This document shows, piece by piece, positions 17,492-25,856 of a stretch of 64,000 bases of DNA (position 1 is the stretch's first letter; every line of letters begins with the position of its first letter). The stretch covers positions 1,037,977-1,101,976 of the forward strand of contig NZ_JAFMSY010000001.1 of the NCBI RefSeq assembly GCF_017916455.1, written 5' to 3'. The position numbers and the translations under genes are program-made. Source of the DNA: Nocardioides xinjiangensis. GTDB lineage: Bacteria > Actinomycetota > Actinomycetes > Propionibacteriales > Nocardioidaceae. The notes beneath the pieces are model-generated. The model saw only the letters and a program-made list of their open reading frames with translations. It did not search any database and was not told the origin of the DNA.

Positions 17492-17887
17492 ATGGCCTAC
17501 GACGTGCAGAAGACCGACGAGCAGTGGCGCGAGGAGCTCACCCCCGAGGAGTACGCCGTCCTGCGGCAGGCCGGCACCGAGCGCGCCTTCACCGGCGAGT
17601 ACACCGACACCGAGACCGAGGGCACCTACTCCTGCAAGGCCTGCGGCGCGGAGCTCTTCACCAGCGACACCAAGTTCCACTCCGGCTGCGGCTGGCCGAG
17701 CTTCTACCAGCCGATGACCGACACCGTGGAGTACATCGAGGACAACTCCCACGGCATGAAGCGCGTCGAGGTGCGCTGCGCGACCTGCGGCTCGCACCTC
17801 GGCCACGTCTTCCCCGACGGCTTCGGCACTCCCACCGGCGACCGCTACTGCATCAACTCGATCGCCATCACGCTCAAGGAGAAGTGA
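17492..17887 (+). CDS. msrB: Peptide-methionine (R)-S-oxide reductase MsrB
   Basis: A 131-residue complete MsrB. Zinc ligands are Cys48, Cys51, Cys96 and Cys99 (CKAC and CATC), the family motif GCGWPSF is at 65-71, and the catalytic cysteine is C120 in RYCINS. It reduces methionine-R-sulfoxide in proteins with thioredoxin as donor. It stands alone as a short transcription unit with 51 bases to the divergent polymerase gene. msrB commonly sits beside hemQ in actinobacteria, as it nearly does here. Confidence 0.97.
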   Translation: MAYDVQKTDEQWREELTPEEYAVLRQAGTERAFTGEYTDTETEGTYSCKACGAELFTSDTKFHSGCGWPSFYQPMTDTVEYIEDNSHGMKRVEVRCATCGSHLGHVFPDGFGTPTGDRYCINSIAITLKEK

Positions 17888-17890
17888 CGC

Positions 17891-18754
17891 TCAGGCGACG
17901 GGCTCCAGCGCGGAGCTGACCCGCACCAGGCCCTCGCCCCAGGTGGCGTCGGCCCACTCCTGGATCGACCCGTCGTCGAACACGACGTGCGCGTCGAGCG
18001 AGTCCGGCGCGAAGGACCCGCTCGTCAGCAGCTGCTCGCCGAGCGCGGCCTGCAGCTCCCGGTTGATCGCGTCGAGGTCGGCCTCGGTGCGATCGACCGT
18101 GGTCACGCACAGCATCCCGCCCCACGTCCTGCGCAGCTCGGCCTCGGCGCCCTCGGGGTCCCCGGTGACGGCGACGTTGATGGTGTTGCCGCTCAGCCAG
18201 GCGGTGGCGTACGTCGGCAGGGCGGAGGCGGCGGCCAGCGTGGCGTCCATGTCCTCGGGGGTCGCCTTCGCGGTGTCCGTCGTCGTCGCGTCGTCGCACG
18301 CCGCGGCGAGCGGCTCCTCCTGCGGCTCGGCCACCGTGTCGTACAGCGCCGCCGGGATGGCGTCCGTGACCGTGAACGTCGTGCCGTCGAAGGTGCCGGT
18401 CAGAGCGTACTGGCCCCACGTCACGCCCGACGCCTGCTCGGCGCCGACGTCGCCCCACTCGAAGTCGGCGACGGCCGGGCCGCCGCACTGCGGCGGCAGG
18501 GACTCCGCGACGGCACCGAGGCAGAGCTCGGGGCCCTCCCCGCTGTCGAGCACCGTCACCAAGCCGGTGGTCCGGACCGGGCCCTCGGGGACCGGACTCG
18601 GCGCCCCGTCGGAGGGAGCGCCCGAGGAGTCGTCGGAGGTGGACACGTCCCCCGCGGCGGCGTCGTCGACGGCGCGCATGTCGTCCTCGGTCGAGCAGGC
18701 GGTGAGGGCGCCCAGCACGGTGAGCGCGGCGGCAGCAGCAGCGAAGGTCTTCAT
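17891..18754 (-). CDS. Putative lipoprotein of unknown function
   Basis: A 287-residue secreted lipoprotein: the signal sequence ends with the lipobox LTAC, with the lipidated Cys20. A Ser/Asp/Pro-rich linker (about 25-58) leads to a globular domain with at least four cysteines (in LCLGAV, PPQCGG, AACDDA and MLCVTT), which may form disulfides outside the cell. No enzymatic motif was found. It lies between convergent msrB (3 bases from its stop) and hemQ, and interrupts the usual hemQ-msrB neighbourhood. Function unknown. Confidence 0.85.
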   Translation of the reverse strand: MKTFAAAAAALTVLGALTACSTEDDMRAVDDAAAGDVSTSDDSSGAPSDGAPSPVPEGPVRTTGLVTVLDSGEGPELCLGAVAESLPPQCGGPAVADFEWGDVGAEQASGVTWGQYALTGTFDGTTFTVTDAIPAALYDTVAEPQEEPLAAACDDATTTDTAKATPEDMDATLAAASALPTYATAWLSGNTINVAVTGDPEGAEAELRRTWGGMLCVTTVDRTEADLDAINRELQAALGEQLLTSGSFAPDSLDAHVVFDDGSIQEWADATWGEGLVRVSSALEPVA

Positions 18755-18808
18755 GGTGGTCCGACGCTACTGCCCGCGACGCCGTTCCCCGCTGGCTCGC
18801 CGGACCGG

Positions 18809-19525
18809 TCAGGGCAGGCGAGCGAGCAGCTCCGAGGGCGTGACGCGGGCGCCGGTGTAGAACGGCACCTCCTCGCGCACGTGGCGTCGCGCGTCGGAGG
18901 CGCGCAGGTCGCGCATGAGGTCGACGATGCGGTGCAGCTCGTCGGACTCGAAGGCGAGCAGCCACTCGTAGTCGCCCAGCGCGAACGACGCGACGGTGTT
19001 GGCGCGGACGTCGGCGTAGCCGCGCGCGAGCTGTCCGTGCTCGGCGAGCATGCGGCGACGCTCGCCGTCCTCGAGCAGGTACCACTCGTAGGACCGGACG
19101 AACGGGTAGACGCAGACGTGGGCGCGGGGCTCCTCGTCGGCGAGGAACGCCGGGATGTGCGACTTGTTGAACTCGGCCGGCCGGTGCAGCGCCATCTGCG
19201 ACCACACCGGCTCGAGGCGGCGGCCGAAGGAGGTGCGCCGGAACGCGTTGTAGGCCTGCTGCAGCTGCTCGGAGTCGGGGGCGTGCCACCAGACCATGAG
19301 GTCGGCGTCGGCGCGCAGGCCGCTCACGTCGTAGAGGCCCCGGACCGCGACGTCCTGCTCGCCAAGCACGTCGAAGAGCGCCTGGACGTCGGTCGCCTCG
19401 GCGTCGCGGTCGGCGTCGCCGAGGACGTCACGCAGCCTGAAGACCGACCACATCGTGTAGCGGATGGTGTCGTTGAGCTCGCGCGTGCGGGCGGCGTTGG
19501 TCTTCGTGTCGTCGTTCGTGCTCAT
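18809..19525 (-). CDS. hemQ: Coproheme decarboxylase HemQ/ChdC
   Basis: A 238-residue member of the chlorite-dismutase-like family. In the coproporphyrin-dependent haem route it decarboxylates coproheme III to haem b using peroxide. The stretch [13 protein letters not shown] near residue 126 contains the conserved tyrosine region, and [15 protein letters not shown] precedes it. The neighbouring porphyrinogen oxidase gene ends 4 bases upstream, and hemE lies further up, so this is HemQ and not a true chlorite dismutase. hemH/cpfC is not in the window. Confidence 0.95.
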   Translation of the reverse strand: MSTNDDTKTNAARTRELNDTIRYTMWSVFRLRDVLGDADRDAEATDVQALFDVLGEQDVAVRGLYDVSGLRADADLMVWWHAPDSEQLQQAYNAFRRTSFGRRLEPVWSQMALHRPAEFNKSHIPAFLADEEPRAHVCVYPFVRSYEWYLLEDGERRRMLAEHGQLARGYADVRANTVASFALGDYEWLLAFESDELHRIVDLMRDLRASDARRHVREEVPFYTGARVTPSELLARLP

Positions 19526-19529
19526 GACG

Positions 19530-20888
19530 TCATTCTGCCTGCGTGAGCGAGGCCACAGCGCGCCGGGCCGAGCCGATCACGGCGGGGACGCCGACACCGT
19601 CGTACGTCGCCCCGCACACGGCCAGCCCCGGCTGGTCGGCGAGCGCCGCGCGGATCCGCGCCACGCGCTCGGCGTGGCCGACGACGTACTGCGGCAGCGC
19701 GCCGCCCCACCGCTGGACGTGGGTGTCGACCGGGCGCGCCGTGATGCCGGCCAGGGCCGCGAGGTCCGCCAGCGACGCGCGGACCAGCCCCTCGTCGGAG
19801 GCCTGCAGGGTGACCTCCTCGCCGTGCCTGCCGAGCGAGGTGCGCAGGAGCACGATGTCGGGGTCGAGGTCGCGCACCCAGCCCCACTTCGCGAACGAGA
19901 AGGTCGACGCCTTGATCGCACGCTGCTCCACCGGCGGCACGAGGAAGCCCGAGCGCTCGAAGAGCGCGTCCGGGACGTCGGCGGCCCGGAAGGCGAGCGT
20001 CACGACCGCGACGCTGGCGGCCTCCACGCCGGCCAGCTCGGCCGCCGCTGCCGGCGCCACGTCGGCGAGCAGTCGGGACGTGGCCGCGGCCGGCGTGGCG
20101 AGCACGACCGAGCGGGCCCGGACCGTCTCCGCCCGGGTCGTGGGTCCGACCGTGAGCGCCCACCCGCCCGGCGTTCGCCCCAGCGCACGGACGGTGGCCG
20201 AGGTCCGCACCTCGAAGCCACCGGCGTCGCGGACCAGCGCGGGGAGGCGTCCCATCCCTCCCGGGAGCCCGGCGAAGACCGGACCGGTGGCCGCCGGGAG
20301 GGCCGCCGCCTGGTCGAGGAGGCGCCCGCGCCGGGCCATCGCGAGCAGCTGCGGCACGGCCGCGGCGGCGGAGAGACGGCGGGCGTGACCGGCGTACACA
20401 CCGCCCAGGAGGGGCTCGACGAGGCGGTCGACCAGCTCGTCGCCGAGACGGGCGGCCACCAGGTCGCCCACGGACACGTCGCCGTCGACGGCGCTGTCGC
20501 TCTCGGTGCTCGCGCGCGCCAGGCCCTCGGGGCTCAGCACACCGCTGCGGGCGAGCTGGTCGAGGTCGAGCGGCACGCCCATCACGGAGCGCGGCAGGTC
20601 CCGCAGCGCCCCGCGGGACCAGACGGCGGAGGCGGCGCCGGTCGGGTGGACGACCGCCGCGCCCAGCTCCTGGGCCAGGGCGACGCCCTCGGGGCGGCGG
20701 GCGAGCATCGCCTCGGCGCCGACGTCGACGCTCAGGCCGGCCACCTCCGCGGTGCGCAGCTTGCCGCCGACCTGCGGTGACGCCTCCAGCAGCAGCACGT
20801 CGCGGCCGGCCGCCGCGAGGTCGCGGGCGGCCACGAGACCCGCGATCCCGCCACCCACGACCACCGTGTCCCACGCGTGCCCCACCAC
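19530..20888 (-). CDS. hemG: Coproporphyrinogen III oxidase (HemG/HemY/CgoX type)
   Basis: A 452-residue FAD enzyme with the dinucleotide-binding motif [10 protein letters not shown] at residues 9-18 and the second-strand acidic [13 protein letters not shown]. The C-terminus has the family ending [15 protein letters not shown], where FAD contacts recur. In actinobacteria this enzyme oxidises coproporphyrinogen III to coproporphyrin III. It is in one operon with hemQ (4-base gap). The start is GTG 20888, with GTG 20885 as an alternative. Historical symbols hemY and hemG are both used; cgoX is the modern name. Confidence 0.93.
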   Translation of the reverse strand: MVGHAWDTVVVGGGIAGLVAARDLAAAGRDVLLLEASPQVGGKLRTAEVAGLSVDVGAEAMLARRPEGVALAQELGAAVVHPTGAASAVWSRGALRDLPRSVMGVPLDLDQLARSGVLSPEGLARASTESDSAVDGDVSVGDLVAARLGDELVDRLVEPLLGGVYAGHARRLSAAAAVPQLLAMARRGRLLDQAAALPAATGPVFAGLPGGMGRLPALVRDAGGFEVRTSATVRALGRTPGGWALTVGPTTRAETVRARSVVLATPAAATSRLLADVAPAAAAELAGVEAASVAVVTLAFRAADVPDALFERSGFLVPPVEQRAIKASTFSFAKWGWVRDLDPDIVLLRTSLGRHGEEVTLQASDEGLVRASLADLAALAGITARPVDTHVQRWGGALPQYVVGHAERVARIRAALADQPGLAVCGATYDGVGVPAVIGSARRAVASLTQAE

Positions 20889-20911
20889 ACGGTCAGCCTA
20901 GGCTGCACGGC

Positions 20912-21724
20912 ATGGAAGCCAATGGCGGTGCCGACCGCATCGCGGTGATGATCGACGCCGACAACACCAGGGCCGCGTTCGCCAACGAGGTGCTGAGCGA
21001 GGTCGCCAAGTACGGCAACCCGACCATCCGCCGGGTCTACGGCGACTGGACCAACCCGCACCTCAGCAGGTGGGCGCGGATCCTCAACAGCCTCGGCCTG
21101 CGCGCGATGCACCAGAACGCCTACACGTCCGGGAAGAACTCCACCGACCTCGCGCTCGTCATCGACGCGATGGACCTGCTCTACGACGGCAACGTCGAGG
21201 CCTTCGCCCTCGTCACCAGCGACAGCGACTTCACCAGCCTCGCGCACCGCCTGCGGGAGTCGGGGAAGACGGTCTACGTCCTGGGCGAGAACAAGGCGCC
21301 GGAGTCGCTGCGCAACGCCTGCGACAAGTTCATCGACCTCGCGGTGGTCGCCGACCGGCAGGACGACGACGACACCGACGACGACGACGCGCACGACTCC
21401 GCGGAGCCGGCCTCGGTCGAGATCAACCTGGAGAGCGCCCTCACCCGCGCCGTCAACGCCGTCTCCGACGACGAGGGCTGGGCGATGCTGCCGGCCCTGG
21501 GCAACCAGCTGATCCGCACCCACCCGTCGTTCGACGCCCGCAACTTCGCCGGCCCCGGGGCCCGCCTGAGCACGCTGGTCACCGCGCAGCCCTACCTGGA
21601 GACGGCGGGCACGGGCAACCAGCTGCGGGTGCGGCTCAAGGGCGGCAGGCCCGCGGCGAAGAAGGCGGCCCAGAAGGCGGCCGCCCGGAAGGCACCGGCC
21701 CAGAAGTCCCTGGCGAAGTCCTGA
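20912..21724 (+). CDS. NYN-domain (PIN-like) protein with LOTUS/OST-HTH domain
   Basis: A 270-residue protein. Residues about 9-140 form a NYN nuclease-like domain with the acidic motifs VMIDADNTRAA, STDLALVIDAMDLLYDG and LVTSDSDFTSLAHRLRE. An Asp-rich linker (about 149-160) leads to an OST-HTH/LOTUS-like domain at about 172-245, then a Lys/Ala-rich basic tail that could bind nucleic acid. Proteins of this limkain-b1-like type are presumed RNA nucleases or RNA binders. It diverges from the porphyrinogen oxidase gene by 23 bases. Target unknown. Confidence 0.88.
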   Translation: MEANGGADRIAVMIDADNTRAAFANEVLSEVAKYGNPTIRRVYGDWTNPHLSRWARILNSLGLRAMHQNAYTSGKNSTDLALVIDAMDLLYDGNVEAFALVTSDSDFTSLAHRLRESGKTVYVLGENKAPESLRNACDKFIDLAVVADRQDDDDTDDDDAHDSAEPASVEINLESALTRAVNAVSDDEGWAMLPALGNQLIRTHPSFDARNFAGPGARLSTLVTAQPYLETAGTGNQLRVRLKGGRPAAKKAAQKAAARKAPAQKSLAKS

Positions 21725-21730
21725 CCCTCC

Positions 21731-21787
21731 CTCACGCGTCCTGACGCGTCCTGACGCGTCCTGACGCGTCCTGACGCGTCCTGACGG
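21731..21787. repeat. 10 bp tandem repeat, CTGACGCGTC
   Basis: A degenerate first unit (CTCACGCGTC, 21731-21740) is followed by four perfect copies at 21741-21780 and a partial copy. Each unit contains the palindrome GACGCGTC, so five sites are phased at one helical turn. It lies between the convergent NYN and transporter genes, 7 bases after the NYN stop. Confidence 0.95.
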
Positions 21788-21814
21788 AGCCCGCCGGGGC
21801 CCCGTCAGGTCCGC

Positions 21815-23155
21815 TCAGGCGGGCACCTGCTCGCGCACCGGCTCCGTCTCGGGGTCGGCGCGGTCCAGGCCCCGGCCCCGGGTCTCGGGCAGGAACCGGG
21901 CGCAGACGAGCGAGATCGCCGCGACGAGCACGTTGTACGCCGCGACCCACCAGAGGGTCCCGTCGCCGCGGGTGACGAGCCACGCCGCGATCAGCGGGGT
22001 CAGCCCCGAGGCGAGGATGCCGGAGATCTGGTACAGCGTGCTCAGCGCCGTGTAGCGGTAGCGCGTGTCGAACAGCTCGGACCAGAAGGCCGCCAGGGGG
22101 CCGTAGACCGTGCCGTAGACCAGGCCGAGCCCCACCACGAACACGACCGAGATCGCCCACCTCTCCTCCGTCTGCACGAGGTACGCCGCCGGGAAGGCGA
22201 AGAGCAGGCCGACCCAGGCGCCGACCCGGTAGACCGGCTTGCGGCCCACCCGGTCCGACACGGCCCCCGCGACCGGCACCAGCACCACGCCCAGCACGGC
22301 GCCGACGAGGATCGCGTCGAGGGCCCAGCTGCGCGGCAGCGCGAGGTTGGTCGCGACGTAGGCGAGCAGGTAGACGGAGAACAGGTTGAAGGTGAAGCCC
22401 TCGATGAATCGCGTGCCCATGCCGAGCAGCAGGGGCCGCGGCTGCTCGGCCACGAGGTCGCGCAGCGGGAGCCGCGAGATCTCCTTGCGCTCCTGCACCT
22501 TGGCGAACTCCGGCGTCTCCATCACCGAGAGCCGGATGTAGGCGCCGATGCCGAGCAGCACGATGCTCACCAGGAAGCACGCGCGCCAGCCCCAGGCCAG
22601 GAACGCCTCCTCCGGCAGCAGGCCGGCCAGCGAGAACGCGCCGGCGGCGAGGGCGAGGCCGCCGGGTACGCCGATGTGGGCGAAGCTGCCGTAGAAGCCG
22701 CGGCGCTCGGCCGGGGCGTACTCGACGGCGAGCAGCACGGCACCGCCGTACTCACCACCGACGCCGATGCCCTGCAGCACGCGCAGCACCACCAGGGCGA
22801 CGGGCGCCCACACCCCGATCGCGTCGTAGGTCGGGAGCAGCCCGATGAGGGCCGTGCCGATGCCCATGATGACCAGGGTGAGGAGCAGCATCTGCTTGCG
22901 CCCGACCCGGTCGCCGAAGTGGCCGAAGACGAGCCCACCGACCGGGCGGGCGAGGAAGCCCACCGCGAAGGTGGCGAACGCCGCGAACTGGGCGGCGGGC
23001 CCGTCGAGACCGTTGAAGTAGAGCTTGTCGAACACGACGGCGGCGGCGGTGCCGTAGAGGAAGAAGTCGTACCACTCGATGGTCGCGCCGACAGCCGAGG
23101 CGAGCGCGACGCGGCGCGGCGTGGGGGCCGCCTGGACCGTGCTGAGGGCGCTCAT
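21815..23155 (-). CDS. MFS transporter, metabolite:H+ symporter (MHS) family
   Basis: A 446-residue 12-span MFS protein. The opening ATIEWYDFFLYGTAAA near residue 24 and the loop-2 motif GHFGDRVGRKQML near 79 are typical of the MHS/ProP-like subfamily, which imports organic acids, osmolytes or similar anions with protons. The ATG at 23155 overlaps the flavin reductase stop by 4 bases. As the last gene of the organosulfur operon, it is the likely importer of the sulfonate or sulfone substrate; the usual ssuABC-type ABC importer is absent. The exact substrate is inferred from position only. Confidence 0.88.
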   Translation of the reverse strand: MSALSTVQAAPTPRRVALASAVGATIEWYDFFLYGTAAAVVFDKLYFNGLDGPAAQFAAFATFAVGFLARPVGGLVFGHFGDRVGRKQMLLLTLVIMGIGTALIGLLPTYDAIGVWAPVALVVLRVLQGIGVGGEYGGAVLLAVEYAPAERRGFYGSFAHIGVPGGLALAAGAFSLAGLLPEEAFLAWGWRACFLVSIVLLGIGAYIRLSVMETPEFAKVQERKEISRLPLRDLVAEQPRPLLLGMGTRFIEGFTFNLFSVYLLAYVATNLALPRSWALDAILVGAVLGVVLVPVAGAVSDRVGRKPVYRVGAWVGLLFAFPAAYLVQTEERWAISVVFVVGLGLVYGTVYGPLAAFWSELFDTRYRYTALSTLYQISGILASGLTPLIAAWLVTRGDGTLWWVAAYNVLVAAISLVCARFLPETRGRGLDRADPETEPVREQVPA

Positions 23156-23784
23156 GCCGCGTCCTCGGCGTCCGTGCCGGGGGCGTCGTGGGACGTCGCA
23201 CCCGCCGGGTCCTCGCCGTCGCGCACGCCGCGGTCGACCGCGGCGCCGTTGATGCGGCCGTCGAGGCGGGCCGGGTCGAGGTCGTCGCGGTGCAGCTTGG
23301 CGAAGGCCGAGCGGTGGAAGACGAGCGGGTGCTCGCCGTCGCCGGCGCCGACCTCGTGGACCTCGAGCAGGACGATGAGGTGGTCGCCGGCGACGACCTC
23401 CTCGTGGAGCGAGCAGTCGTAGGTCGCGACGGCCTCGTCGAGGAGCACCGCGCCGGTGCCGGTCACCTTGAACGGCAGCCCGGTGAACCGCTCCTCGCGC
23501 GGGCCGGCGAGCTGGCGGCACACCACGTCGTGGTGGTCGGCGAGCACGCTGATGCCGAGGTGGTCGGCCTCGCGCAGGAGGGGCCAGGTCGAGCTGGTCG
23601 CCGCGATGGAGAACGACACCAGTGGCGGCTCGATGCTCACGGACGTGAACGACGACGCGGCGATGCCGGTGAGCTGGCCCCTTACCGAGGCGGCGACGGC
23701 GACGACGCCGGAGGGGAAGGCACCGAAGGCGTCACGGAGCGTGCGCTGGTCGATGGCGGGGGCGGACGGGGCGTGGACGGTCAT
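23152..23784 (-). CDS. Flavin reductase-like (RutF/HpaC-type) protein
   Basis: A 210-residue FMN-binding flavin reductase. The N-terminal half shows LRDAFGAFPSGVVAVAA at 16-32, the flavin-contact TGIAASSFTSVSIEPPLVSF at 39-58, and a YDCSLHEEVVAGDHLIVLLE segment near 122. It would supply reduced FMN to the SsuD-type and DszC-like oxygenases. A C-terminal 35-residue Asp/Ala-rich tail is non-conserved. It overlaps both neighbours by 4 bases (ATGA), so the operon is tightly coupled. The operon has two different reductases, this one and the SsuE/MsuE-type below. Confidence 0.87.
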   Translation of the reverse strand: MTVHAPSAPAIDQRTLRDAFGAFPSGVVAVAASVRGQLTGIAASSFTSVSIEPPLVSFSIAATSSTWPLLREADHLGISVLADHHDVVCRQLAGPREERFTGLPFKVTGTGAVLLDEAVATYDCSLHEEVVAGDHLIVLLEVHEVGAGDGEHPLVFHRSAFAKLHRDDLDPARLDGRINGAAVDRGVRDGEDPAGATSHDAPGTDAEDAA

Positions 23785-24311
23785 GCTGACGTCACCTCGG
23801 GGATGTGGACGGGGGCCGGGAGGGCGGGAAGGAGCTGCTGTGCGGTGGCGAACCAGGCGTCGTAGGGCTCGGGCCGGTCGTGCTGCGCGTCGAGGACGTA
23901 GAGGCCGCGCGTGGGCACCGAGGCGCCCAGCTCGACGAGCAGCGGCCGCAGGCCGTGCTCGGTGGCGAGCGAGTGCGCGGGCGAGGCGCCGAGCATCAGC
24001 GGGACCGCGGTGACGCCGCTGAGCCCCTGGTGCGGGAAGCGGTCGAGGAACGCCTTGAGCAGGCCCGTGTAGGTCGCCTTGTAGGTCGGGCTGGCGACGA
24101 CCACGACGGAGCTGCCGGCCACCTGCTGGACGAGGTCGCCGACGCTCTCCGAGCCCCAGTCGAAGAGCTCGGAGGCGTGGTCGGCCAGGTCGACGACGAG
24201 GTCGGCTCCGCCCAGCCGGTCGGCGAGCGTCAGGGCCGCCTCGTAGGTGCGCGAGCGCGGCTTGGGGTTGCCGACGACGACGGCGACACGGGCGGCGTGG
24301 GCGGTGCTCAT
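23781..24311 (-). CDS. NADPH-dependent FMN reductase (SsuE/MsuE type)
   Basis: A 176-residue flavodoxin-like reductase. The phosphate-binding loop VVGNPKPRSRT lies at 12-22 and the SPTYKATYTGLLKAFLDRF motif near 78 is diagnostic of SsuE/MsuE-like NAD(P)H:FMN reductases. It delivers FMNH2 to the adjacent SsuD-type monooxygenase. The ATG at 24311 overlaps the monooxygenase stop (ATGA). Together with the flavin reductase it gives the operon two reductants, possibly one for each oxygenase. Confidence 0.9.
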   Translation of the reverse strand: MSTAHAARVAVVVGNPKPRSRTYEAALTLADRLGGADLVVDLADHASELFDWGSESVGDLVQQVAGSSVVVVASPTYKATYTGLLKAFLDRFPHQGLSGVTAVPLMLGASPAHSLATEHGLRPLLVELGASVPTRGLYVLDAQHDRPEPYDAWFATAQQLLPALPAPVHIPEVTSA

Positions 24312-25450
24312 GACGCGGCCCGCTGGCCGCCGAAGGGGACCGACGCCCGTCCGGTCACCGGCACCGGGCTGGTCCAGAGGCCGCGCTTCTCGAGCACCGG
24401 CAGGACGCCCTCGCCGAACTCGTACGCGCCCTCGAGGTGCGGGTAGGCGGAGAGCACGAGCTCGTCGATGCCCACCGAGTGGTACTCCTCGATCAGGTCG
24501 GCCACCTCCTCGTGGCTGCCGACCAGCGCGGTGCCGGCGCCGCCGCGGACCAGGCCCACGCCCGCCCAGAGGTTGGGGTGGATCTCCAGGCCGTCGCGGC
24601 TGCCGCCGTTGAGGGCGAGCATGTTCTGCTGGCCCACCGACTCCGAGCGCTTGAGGCCCTCCTGGACGCGACGGACGTCCTCGTCGGAGATGCCGGCGAG
24701 GAGGCGGTCGGCCTCGGCCCAGGCCTCCTCCGAGGTGTCGCGCGAGATGGTGTGCACGCGCAGGCCGTAGGTCAGCTCCCGGCCCCGCTGCTCGGCCAGC
24801 TCCCGGATCCACGCGATCTTCTTCGCCACCGCTGCGGGCGGCTCACCCCAGGTGAGGTAGACGTCCGCGTGCTCGGCGGCGACCTCGCCGGCGGCCGGCG
24901 AGGAGCCGCCGAAGTAGATCTGGGGCACCGGGTCGGGCAGCTGCTGCAGTCGCGCCTGGTCGACGCGGAGGTGGCGCCCGGCGAAGGTGACCTCCTCGCC
25001 CGCCCACAGCCGACGGACGATGGAGAGGAACTCGCCGCAGCGCTCGTAGCGTGCGTCCTTGTCGAGGAAGTCGCCGTAGGCGCGCTGCTCGTGGGACTCG
25101 CCGCCGGTGACCACGTTGAGCAGCAGCCGTCCGCCCGTGAGGTTCTGGAAGGTGGCCGCCATCTGCGCGGCCAGCGTCGGCGAGGTGAGGCCGGGACGGA
25201 ACGCGACGAGGAACTTCAGCCGCTCCGAGAGCGGAGCGAGCATCGCCGTGGTCAGCCAGGCGTCCTCGCACCAGGCGCCCGTGGGCGTCAGCGCGGCCTC
25301 GAAGCCGAGCTGCTCGGCGCTGCGCGCGACCTGCCCCAGGTAGGGGACGCTGGCCGGCCGGCCGGCGGCGCCGTGCTCGACGCCGTGGCCGCCGCTGACG
25401 ACGTGGCGGCCGTCGCCTCCGTTGGTGGGCAGGAACCAGTGGAACTTCAT
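24308..25450 (-). CDS. LLM-class FMNH2-dependent monooxygenase (SsuD/SfnG-like)
   Basis: A 380-residue TIM-barrel luciferase-like enzyme. The N-terminus MKFHWFLPTNGGDGRHV, the central LTGGRLLLNVVTGGES and the downstream QIYFGGSSPAAGEVAAE segment match alkanesulfonate/dimethylsulfone monooxygenases. It would use FMNH2 and O2 to release sulfite from a sulfonate or sulfone. The ATG overlaps the stop of the leader/pseudogene frame upstream. It is the first intact gene of a four-gene coupled operon. Whether it prefers alkanesulfonates (SsuD) or dimethylsulfone (SfnG) cannot be read from the sequence. Confidence 0.9.
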   Translation of the reverse strand: MKFHWFLPTNGGDGRHVVSGGHGVEHGAAGRPASVPYLGQVARSAEQLGFEAALTPTGAWCEDAWLTTAMLAPLSERLKFLVAFRPGLTSPTLAAQMAATFQNLTGGRLLLNVVTGGESHEQRAYGDFLDKDARYERCGEFLSIVRRLWAGEEVTFAGRHLRVDQARLQQLPDPVPQIYFGGSSPAAGEVAAEHADVYLTWGEPPAAVAKKIAWIRELAEQRGRELTYGLRVHTISRDTSEEAWAEADRLLAGISDEDVRRVQEGLKRSESVGQQNMLALNGGSRDGLEIHPNLWAGVGLVRGGAGTALVGSHEEVADLIEEYHSVGIDELVLSAYPHLEGAYEFGEGVLPVLEKRGLWTSPVPVTGRASVPFGGQRAAS

Positions 25451-25674
25451 GGGGTCGGTGTGTCCTTTCGAGGGTGCAGGTCAGAGCTGGCCGTGGTCGG
25501 GCAGCGGCGTGCCGTCGACGACGTACCTCCGATCACGCCCGAGCGACGTCGCGGCGAGTCAGCGGCGACGTCCGCCGCGACCGCGACGGCCTCGTCGGAG
25601 GTGAGCACCGGCACCGTCGCCGCGGCGACCCGGAGCCGTGCCGGCTCGCGCACGGGGGCGGACGTCGTGCTCAC
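25447..25674 (-). pseudogene. Remnant of a DszC/SfnC-like acyl-CoA dehydrogenase-type oxygenase gene
   Basis: A GTG at 25674 with an AGGAGG site 6 bases upstream begins a frame whose first about 43 residues, up to EAVAVAADVAAD, look like the start of a DszC/SfnC-type flavoprotein. It then meets, in another frame, a typical C-terminal tail, RDRRYVVDGTPLPDHGQL, with its stop at 25481-25483. The roughly 350-residue middle is missing, consistent with an internal deletion. In the first frame translation runs on to a stop at 25447-25449 that overlaps the ATG of the SsuD-type gene, so the remnant may now serve as a 75-residue coupled leader. The rest of the gap to 25856 is the promoter region listed next. 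Confidence 0.6.
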
Positions 25675-25689
25675 GGCTGTCCTCCTCGG

Positions 25690-25735
25690 GACGCTCTGGT
25701 TAATCTTTATCGATCTTGTAGACAAACATAGCAAG
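25690..25735 (-). promoter_or_regulatory. AT-rich promoter of the SsuD-type operon
   Basis: This is the most AT-rich stretch of the region. Reading the minus strand, TTGCTA and GATAAA are separated by 17 bases and could be -35 and -10 boxes. The region also contains TTGTAGA (plus strand 25716-25722), shared with the promoter of the DszC-like gene at 27218-27224, and so may bind the LysR regulator. No riboswitch-like structure was seen. Confidence 0.45.
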
Positions 25736-25856
25736 CAGTCGCCACCAGTCCGCGCAGGACCGGGGCCGGGGATGTCGAGGGGGTGGCAGGCAGCGCCTTG
25801 CAGGCGGAACGAGGCACCCGCCCGCGAGCCGCGACCGGCCGGGTCCGGGCGACGGG

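Noticed and set aside
18809..19525. A true chlorite dismutase
   Set aside because: The family is right, but haem-pathway neighbours and the actinobacterial context identify it as HemQ/ChdC.
25675..25856. A SAM or other sulfur riboswitch upstream of the sulfur operon
   Set aside because: No conserved core, stems or long leader were found; the gap is a short promoter region.
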